A DNA stretch of 8,273 nucleotides from Chloroflexota bacterium (GTDB lineage: Bacteria; Chloroflexota; Anaerolineae; Ardenticatenales; Ardenticatenaceae), in contig DOUV01000246.1 in assembly GCA_003520455.1 (NCBI GenBank), positions 3,384-11,656 of the forward strand, read 5' to 3'. Below are positions 5,485 through 8,273 of this stretch, piece by piece (position 1 is the first letter of the stretch; each line of letters begins with the position of its first letter). The notes beneath the pieces were generated by a model. It was not told the origin of the DNA. It searched no databases and worked only from the letters and a program-made list of their open reading frames with translations. Made by a program: the position numbers and the translations under genes.

Positions 5485-5553
5485 ATGGAAAAACGAGGGG
5501 AGTATCACAGTGGCATCCCTGCTACCTCTTCCCGCTCGGTGATGAACCGCTGA
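5485..5553 (+). CDS. Possible 22-residue small ORF (doubtful)
   Basis: ATG GAA AAA CGA begins a 22-codon frame ending in TGA, with AGAGGAAGG at 5472-5480 as a plausible ribosome site 4 nt upstream. The peptide is basic and hydrophilic with no recognised motif. It could be a leader peptide upstream of shdrB3 or a chance frame; the latter is more likely without comparative support. Confidence 0.15.
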   Translation: MEKRGEYHSGIPATSSRSVMNR

Positions 5554-5578
5554 ATCGAAAGACGCCTGCCCTACCTGT

Positions 5579-5584
5579 GGAGGA
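5579..5584 (+). promoter_or_regulatory. Ribosome binding site of shdrB3
   Basis: GGAGGA lies 7 nt before ATG 5592. The upstream in-frame candidates GTG 5577 and ATG 5586 overlap or touch this site, so ATG 5592 is the preferred start. Confidence 0.7.
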
Positions 5585-5591
5585 AATGCCC

Positions 5592-6872
5592 ATGGATGCC
5601 GGTCTGAACAAAGTGGATGCCATTTGGGAAAAGGAAGTCGCTATCGTTGACGGAATGGATATCTCGGGCGCCTGGAACCGCATGTTTGAGCAGCGGGTGA
5701 TCTGGGAGTACACGCCAGAGCTTATCGAGCAGGTCGCCGCCCTGCCGGGCGCGGAATCCTTTGCCTGGTGCTATCAGTGCGCGAAGTGCGTCCCGGTCTG
5801 CCCGGTGGACATCGTCGGGAATTATGGCCCGCGCAAGCTCTTCCGCGCCGCGCAAACAGGCGTTCACCCGATGGCATCTCCCCTCCTGTGGCTCTGCACC
5901 ACCTGCGCCAACTGCCTGCGGGTCTGTCCCAAGCAAGTGGATATGGTCCAGATCGTGCCCGCCGTCCGGGAGCAGGTGCTGCTGGTCGGCAACAATGTGC
6001 CTGTAGAGCTCCAGGACGCCTTGCAGAACACCTTCCGGTACGGCAATCCTCTGGGCCAGCCGGCGCGCAAGCGGGATGCCTGGGTCAAGGCTGCCGGCGT
6101 TTCCGTCCCACTGCTCTACAAGGAGAAGGGGGCGGTCGAGTGGCTGTGGTGGGTGGAATGCTACCCCTCGTACCACCCACGTGGCATTGATGCCAGCATT
6201 GCGTTGGCCCGCATCTTGAACGCCATTGGGGTCGATTTCGGCATCCTCGGCCGGGAGGAGAAGTGCACGGGTGACTCCCAACGGTTGGCCGGCGAGCGCG
6301 GCCTCTTCGAGATGCTGGCCGAGCAGAACATCGCCACCCTCTCAAACTACGAGTTCCAGCGCATCGTCACCACGGACCCCCACGCCCTCAACGCCTTCCG
6401 CAAGGAGTACCCCAAGTACGGAGGGACCTACGAGGTCTGGCACTACACTCAGCTGCTGGCCCAACACCTGGACCGGCTGCGGGAGCTGATGAGCCGGCCG
6501 CTGGGATACACGGTAACCTTCCACGATCCCTGCTACCTCGGTCGCCACAACGGCGAGTATGAAGCCCCGCGCAAGCTCATTGAGGCCCTGCCCGGCGTCG
6601 ACTTCGTCGAGATGTGGCGCTGCCGCGAGAACGGCTACTGCTGCGGTGGTGGTGGCGGCGGTATGTGGCTCGATGGCCATGCGATCAATTTTCAGAAGCG
6701 GCGCCTCTCGGAGCAACGAGTCCTGGAGGCCATCGCCACCGGTGCAGATACGCTCGTGGTCTGCTGCCCCTACGAGGTCTCGCGCTTCGAAGACGCCGTC
6801 AAATCGACCGGCAACGAAGGCCTTCTGCGAGTGCGCGACATCGCGGAACTGGTGGCTGAGGCTATGGGATGA
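5592..6872 (+). CDS. shdrB3: sHdr fused HdrC-HdrB subunit (ShdrB3, HdrD-like)
   Basis: A 426-residue fusion of an HdrC-like and an HdrB-like domain, as in HdrD and in the single-gene replacement of shdrC2-shdrB2 in ETF-linked sHdr clusters. The N-terminal domain has two standard 4Fe-4S motifs: C60-x2-C63-x2-C66-x3-C70-P and C102-x2-C105-x2-C108-x3-C112-P. The first CCG half is degenerate: C190 (VECYPSYHP), C225 in EKCTGD where CC is standard, and TTDPHALNAFRKEYP (260-274), where the usual cysteines of this stretch are replaced by Asp and Ala. The second CCG half is intact: C314 (HDPCYLGRHN), C350-C351 followed by six glycines, and C391-C392 (VVCCPYE). It probably takes electrons from, or passes sulfur chemistry to, one non-cubane cluster. 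etfB follows 61 nt later. The symbol B3 is from my memory of the sHdr literature. Confidence 0.87.
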   Translation: MDAGLNKVDAIWEKEVAIVDGMDISGAWNRMFEQRVIWEYTPELIEQVAALPGAESFAWCYQCAKCVPVCPVDIVGNYGPRKLFRAAQTGVHPMASPLLWLCTTCANCLRVCPKQVDMVQIVPAVREQVLLVGNNVPVELQDALQNTFRYGNPLGQPARKRDAWVKAAGVSVPLLYKEKGAVEWLWWVECYPSYHPRGIDASIALARILNAIGVDFGILGREEKCTGDSQRLAGERGLFEMLAEQNIATLSNYEFQRIVTTDPHALNAFRKEYPKYGGTYEVWHYTQLLAQHLDRLRELMSRPLGYTVTFHDPCYLGRHNGEYEAPRKLIEALPGVDFVEMWRCRENGYCCGGGGGGMWLDGHAINFQKRRLSEQRVLEAIATGADTLVVCCPYEVSRFEDAVKSTGNEGLLRVRDIAELVAEAMG

Positions 6873-6876
6873 TCCA

Positions 6877-6911
6877 TGATGCGTGAAGGTCAGGGAGGAT
6901 AGGTCACGCAT
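6877..6911. repeat. Intergenic palindromic repeat, GTGATGCGTGA family, copy 2
   Basis: TGATGCGTGA (6877-6886) begins 4 nt after the shdrB3 stop. Its last 8 bases, ATGCGTGA (6879-6886), pair perfectly with TCACGCAT (6904-6911) around a 17-nt loop. It ends 8 nt before the etfB ribosome site. The arm sequence matches the copies at 1220 and 7716. Confidence 0.75.
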
Positions 6912-6919
6912 TTCGGAAC

Positions 6920-6924
6920 AGGAG
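6920..6924 (+). promoter_or_regulatory. Ribosome binding site of etfB
   Basis: AGGAG lies 9 nt before ATG 6934. This fixes the etfB start at the family-typical MNIIVAVKQVPD rather than an in-frame GTG at 6883, which lies inside the palindromic repeat. Confidence 0.7.
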
Positions 6925-6933
6925 AAGCACCTT

Positions 6934-7713
6934 ATGAACATCATCGTCGCTGTGAAGCAAGTGCCGGACCTGATCGAGGAGTTGGAGATCAACGCCGCCG
7001 GTACGGATTTGGACCGCGATACCCTGAGCTTCGTCCTCAACGAGTTCGACGACCAGGCACTGGAGCAGGCGCTGCTGTTGAAGGAAGCCGCCGGTGGGGC
7101 CGTGACCGTGACCGTGATCGGCGTGGACACCACCGGTGAGATCGACCAGGCCCTCTACACAGCGATCGCCAAGGGAGCCAACCGCGCCGTCAAGATCGTT
7201 GGCGACTTCGAGGGCGAGGGGCTGAGCAGTCACGCCCTCGCCCGGCTCCTGGCCGACGCCATTCAGGGGATGGACTACGACCTGATCCTGGTCGGCGTGC
7301 AGGCGGCCGACGATCTGGACGGGCAGGTGGGTCCCATGCTGGCCTCTCATCTGGGCATACCCCATGTCGGTGTGGTGACCGGGGTGCAGCTGAACAACGG
7401 TACGGCCACGGTACAGAAGGAGTACTGGGGGGGCATCCTGGCCGAGCCGGACGTGATGCTGCCGGCTCTGCTGGGGATTCAGGCGGCGCAGCAACCGCCG
7501 CGGTACGCTCCGGTCAGCCGGGTGCGCCAGGCGATGAAGGAAGCCATCATCGATGCGATCGAGGTGGATGAAATGCCGGTAGTGCCGCTGGCGCCGGTGC
7601 GGCGCATGTTCAAGCCTCAGGTCGCCGGCCGGGCCGAGTTCATCAAGGGCAACACCGAAACTATTGCCGGGAGAATCATGGCCATTCTCCGCGAGCGAGG
7701 GCTGCTGACGTGA
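6934..7713 (+). CDS. etfB: Electron transfer flavoprotein beta subunit
   Basis: A 259-residue EtfB, of normal family length. Landmarks are the N-terminal strand MNIIVAVKQVPD (1-12), LNEFDDQALEQALLLKE (35-51), which matches the common N-E-x-D-x-x-A-x-E-x-A block, and the nucleotide-binding stretch DLILVGVQAADDLDGQVGP (116-134). The signature region around LLGIQAAQQPPRYAP (179-193) follows; most EtfB have NEPRY here, so QPPRY is a small departure. With EtfA it forms a soluble FAD heterodimer that accepts electrons from partner dehydrogenases. Placed right after the sHdr genes, it is likely the electron acceptor of the sHdr complex. Whether it can bifurcate cannot be judged from this sequence by eye, because the EtfA FAD domain is outside the window. 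A palindromic repeat separates it from etfA. Confidence 0.93.
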   Translation: MNIIVAVKQVPDLIEELEINAAGTDLDRDTLSFVLNEFDDQALEQALLLKEAAGGAVTVTVIGVDTTGEIDQALYTAIAKGANRAVKIVGDFEGEGLSSHALARLLADAIQGMDYDLILVGVQAADDLDGQVGPMLASHLGIPHVGVVTGVQLNNGTATVQKEYWGGILAEPDVMLPALLGIQAAQQPPRYAPVSRVRQAMKEAIIDAIEVDEMPVVPLAPVRRMFKPQVAGRAEFIKGNTETIAGRIMAILRERGLLT

Positions 7714-7715
7714 GA

Positions 7716-7756
7716 CGTGATGCGTGATCCGTGGCATTGAGGAATGACGCATCACG
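7716..7756. repeat. Intergenic palindromic repeat, GTGATGCGTGA family, copy 3
   Basis: CGTGATGCGT (7716-7725) is the perfect reverse complement of ACGCATCACG (7747-7756), with a 21-nt loop. It starts 3 nt after the etfB stop, and the right arm ends 38 nt before the etfA start. This is the longest stem of the three copies in the cluster. No T-run follows. Confidence 0.8.
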
Positions 7757-7794
7757 GTTTGATGATTGTTGAGCACTGACAAGGACGAAGAATC

Positions 7795-8273
7795 ATGTCC
7801 AACCCTATTTTCGTGGTTGCCGAATATCTCAAAGGTGCGCTGACCGAGGCTACCTTCGAGGCCTTGGGGGCGGCGCGTGCCCTTGCTGATGAGTTGGGTG
7901 GACAGGTCGTTGGCGTGGTACTTGGGGACGGCGTTGAATGCCTGGCGGGCCAGATGGCCGCCGCCGACCGGGTGCTGGCGGTAAACGACCCTACTCTGGC
8001 CAACTTCACCCCTGAAGCCTCCCTGGCCGTGCTGGACCCGCTCCTGCGCGAGCACCAACCGCGCCTGACGGTGCTCCTCAACACCGCCCTGGGGATGGAC
8101 CTGGCCGCCGCCCTTTCCGTCCGCCTCGGCTGGCCCGCGGTGGCCTACTGCAATGGTCTGCGGGTTGAGGATGGCGCGGTGGTTACAACAAGCCAGATCT
8201 ACGGTGGCAAGGTGCTGGCCGAGAGCGTCCTGGCCGACGGCCCAGGGCTGGTCTCGGTGCTGGCCGGGGCCTT
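7795..8273 (+). CDS. etfA: Electron transfer flavoprotein alpha subunit (partial, C-terminus off the window)
   Basis: The frame is open from ATG 7795 to the window edge, giving 159 full codons of a protein that is normally about 310-320 residues. AAGGA (7781-7785) is the ribosome site. Visible is the N-terminal domain: MSNPIFVVAEYLKGALTEAT (1-20), then FEALGAARALADELGGQVVGVVLG, which is typical of EtfA and its paralogue FixB, and later TVLLNTALGMDLAAALSVRL and SQIYGGKVLAESVL, where the common family text reads R-x-x-Y-x-G-x-x. The FAD-binding C-terminal domain, which would help tell ordinary from bifurcating types, lies outside. It pairs with etfB, 81 nt upstream. The EtfA identity is secure; the exact group is open. 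Confidence 0.9.
   Translation, partial: MSNPIFVVAEYLKGALTEATFEALGAARALADELGGQVVGVVLGDGVECLAGQMAAADRVLAVNDPTLANFTPEASLAVLDPLLREHQPRLTVLLNTALGMDLAAALSVRLGWPAVAYCNGLRVEDGAVVTTSQIYGGKVLAESVLADGPGLVSVLAGA

Larger units (their letters stand above)
5469..5591. other. Gap between shdrH and shdrB3
   Basis: These 123 nt contain no recognised gene. A possible 22-codon reading frame (5485-5553) has an AGAGGAAGG-like ribosome site. GAAGAGG (5470-5476) is the reverse complement of CCTCTTC (5525-5531), which could form a long-loop stem. Neither the GTGATGCGTGA nor the GGTTGAA repeat family is present, unlike in most other gaps of the cluster. Confidence 0.5.

Noticed and set aside
4645..5537. Similarity of CCTCTACCCGCTC (4644-4656) and CCTCTTCCCGCTC (5525-5537) before shdrH and shdrB3
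   Set aside because: A 12 of 13 match between two short GC-rich leaders with no extended similarity; could be chance.
1286..6872. Methanogen-type HdrABC or Qmo complex
   Set aside because: HdrA is short and lacks the extra ferredoxin domains; no MvhD or membrane QmoC-type subunit is seen; LbpA, DsrE and the hyp gene point to sHdr.
6904..8058. Long open frame on the - strand (about 384 codons) opposite etfB/etfA
   Set aside because: It crosses an intergenic palindrome and two well-supported ETF genes, and has no recognisable domain.

Overview
The window is one strand of a GC-rich bacterial genome. It carries a single, densely packed + strand gene cluster that I read as a sulfur-oxidising heterodisulfide reductase-like (sHdr) locus of the ETF-linked kind, called type II in the sHdr literature as I recall it. 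The gene order is dsrE - lbpA - small CxxC thioredoxin-like gene - shdrC1 - shdrB1 - shdrA - shdrH (the conserved 'hyp' gene of sHdr clusters) - shdrB3 (an HdrC-HdrB fusion) - etfB - etfA. The last gene runs off the right edge. All calls rest on reading motifs and gene order by eye; no database search was possible.

Layout. Positions 1-108 are an unassigned lead-in. Positions 109-1222 hold a sulfur-carrier module: a DsrE-family protein with one candidate sulfur-carrying Cys, a GcvH-like lipoate-binding protein, and an 84-residue CxxC protein. The first two genes are 2 nt apart and the second and third overlap. Positions 1286-4375 encode the 4Fe-4S subunit ShdrC1, the CCG-domain subunit ShdrB1 and the compact flavoprotein ShdrA. 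Positions 4376-4673 are a non-coding, repeat-rich gap. Positions 4674-5468 encode ShdrH, 5592-6872 the ShdrB3 fusion, and 6934-8273 the two ETF subunits.

How it may work together (family knowledge plus inference). DsrE would pass sulfane sulfur towards the lipoyl arm of LbpA. The ShdrC1/B1/A/B3 complex would oxidise the bound sulfur, and electrons would leave through Fe-S clusters and FAD. Here EtfBA directly downstream suggests exit by electron-transfer flavoprotein. The tiny CxxC protein could be a dedicated dithiol partner. In ShdrB1 and ShdrB3, one of the two CCG half-motifs has lost its paired cysteines and the C-terminal half is better kept.

Organism. The gaps between genes hold two families of short repeats: palindromes built on GTGATGCGTGA, and GGTTGAA heptads with 67-88 nt direct repeats. 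Such repeats recall intergenic sequence I associate with Chloroflexota (Anaerolineae and relatives). That placement is tentative; the protein content alone does not fix the phylum. I see no rRNA, tRNA, CRISPR array, transposase or clear Rho-independent terminator.
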